Below are positions 63,770 through 64,000 of a stretch of DNA of 64,000 nucleotides, one piece after another. A program made the position numbers and the translations under genes. The stretch comes from Polyangium sp. 15x6 (GTDB lineage Bacteria; Myxococcota_A; Polyangia; Polyangiales; Polyangiaceae). Under the pieces are notes generated by a model. The model made no database searches and was not told where the DNA came from. It saw only the letters and a list, made by a program, of their open reading frames with translations. Each line of letters starts with the position of its first letter. Within the stretch, counting starts at the first letter, position 1. The stretch is taken from the NCBI RefSeq assembly GCF_029960785.1, contig NZ_JASBQE010000017.1:62001-126000 (forward strand), in the 5' to 3' direction.

Positions 63770-63812
63770 GTAAAACGTTTTACTTGACGGAACCCCGCCC
63801 CACCGGTACAGG
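63770..63812 (+). promoter_or_regulatory. promoter with 14-bp palindromic operator
   Basis: GTAAAACGTTTTAC (63770-63783) is a perfect palindrome immediately followed by TTGACG (63784-63789) and, 17 bases on, TACAGG (63807-63812) as a weak -10. The AT-rich dyad stands out in this high-GC DNA. It would control the gene starting at 63819, perhaps by its own product or a nearby regulator. Confidence 0.5.
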
Positions 63813-63818
63813 GCGCGC

Positions 63819-64000
63819 GTGTCCCCCGAAGACGACAGCGTCGACTTGATCCTGCGCCACATCTCGCAGCGGTTCCCGGACGAGCTCGCGCGTGGTCTCC
63901 TCGGATGCGAAGGGCCTCTCACCGCCGCCGTGCTCGAGACCCAGGTCACCTCGCGTCATCGCGAGCTCGATCGCACGCTCGACGTACGCATCGACGGGGA
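63819..64000 (+). CDS. hypothetical protein, 3' end beyond the window
   Basis: The first 60 residues of a gene that continues past the edge: MSPEDDSVDLILRHISQRFP, DELARGLLGCEGPLTAAVLE, TQVTSRHRELDRTLDVRIDG. The composition (helix, then a strand with VTSRHRELD-x-T-x-DV) is like the opening of Rpn-type/DUF4351 nuclease-like proteins, where D and E-x-K residues follow downstream, but the key part is not in view. GTG 63819 is the only reasonable start. The palindromic promoter in front suggests regulated expression. Confidence 0.5.
   Translation, partial: MSPEDDSVDLILRHISQRFPDELARGLLGCEGPLTAAVLETQVTSRHRELDRTLDVRIDG

Overview
The window is high-GC DNA dense with genes, most of them lipoproteins and secreted proteins. 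Their genes often overlap by ATGA or GTGA. Together with a MYXO-CTERM sorting tail, thrombospondin type-3 repeat surface protein, DUF4266/DUF3570 proteins, CX4CH lipoproteins and many Cys-rich exported orphans, this points to a myxobacterium, probably of the Polyangium/Sorangium side (Polyangiales). That placement is inference from gene content, not from a marker gene.

0-13 kb: end of a SnoaL-like gene, a transglutaminase-like exported protein overlapping a NUDIX hydrolase, a 49-codon orphan with its own terminator, an RCC1-repeat lipoprotein, a pentaheme lipoprotein, trehalose-phosphatase, and a redox-flavoured export cluster (TlpA-like thioredoxin facing DUF4266, DUF3570 and three haem-motif lipoproteins). 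13-22 kb: an OmpA-family lipoprotein followed by several decayed genes (kelch-like protein, alpha/beta hydrolase with three frameshifts, HsdR relic) and isolated genes including a probably imported GFA protein. 22-26 kb: a PAS-STAS (RsbR-type) protein directly upstream of a one-module adenylation-carrier-reductase synthetase whose C-terminus runs into a dispersed repeat.

26-33 kb: an operon of an outer-membrane-like protein, a Cys-rich lipoprotein and an ECF sigma factor with a membrane anchor; then the most striking structure here, a 530-bp inverted duplication carrying two small exported peptide genes. The two peptides share their leader and a six-cysteine framework C-x7-C-x3-C-x9-C-x8-C-x-C with G-x-C before the fourth cysteine, the pattern of CS-alpha-beta defensins, while the residues between the cysteines differ. 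Between the arms lie a broken tyrosine integrase and eight tandem copies of a 43-bp unit that also occurs at three other places in the window. An intradiol dioxygenase gene abuts one arm.

33-64 kb: mostly ordinary myxobacterial genes: orphan exported proteins, an HTTM-domain membrane protein, tRNA-Ala(CGC) with promoter and terminator, DUF4360, histidine phosphatase, a giant TSP3 protein with MYXO-CTERM, GNAT, acyltransferase plus hydrolase, ABC permease, oligoribonuclease, CDF zinc-type exporter, CAP protein, MlaD, a caspase-fold protein lacking both catalytic residues behind a strong promoter with an operator-like dyad, and a phosphatase-like/multihaem lipoprotein. The window ends inside a gene preceded by a 14-bp perfect palindrome at its promoter.
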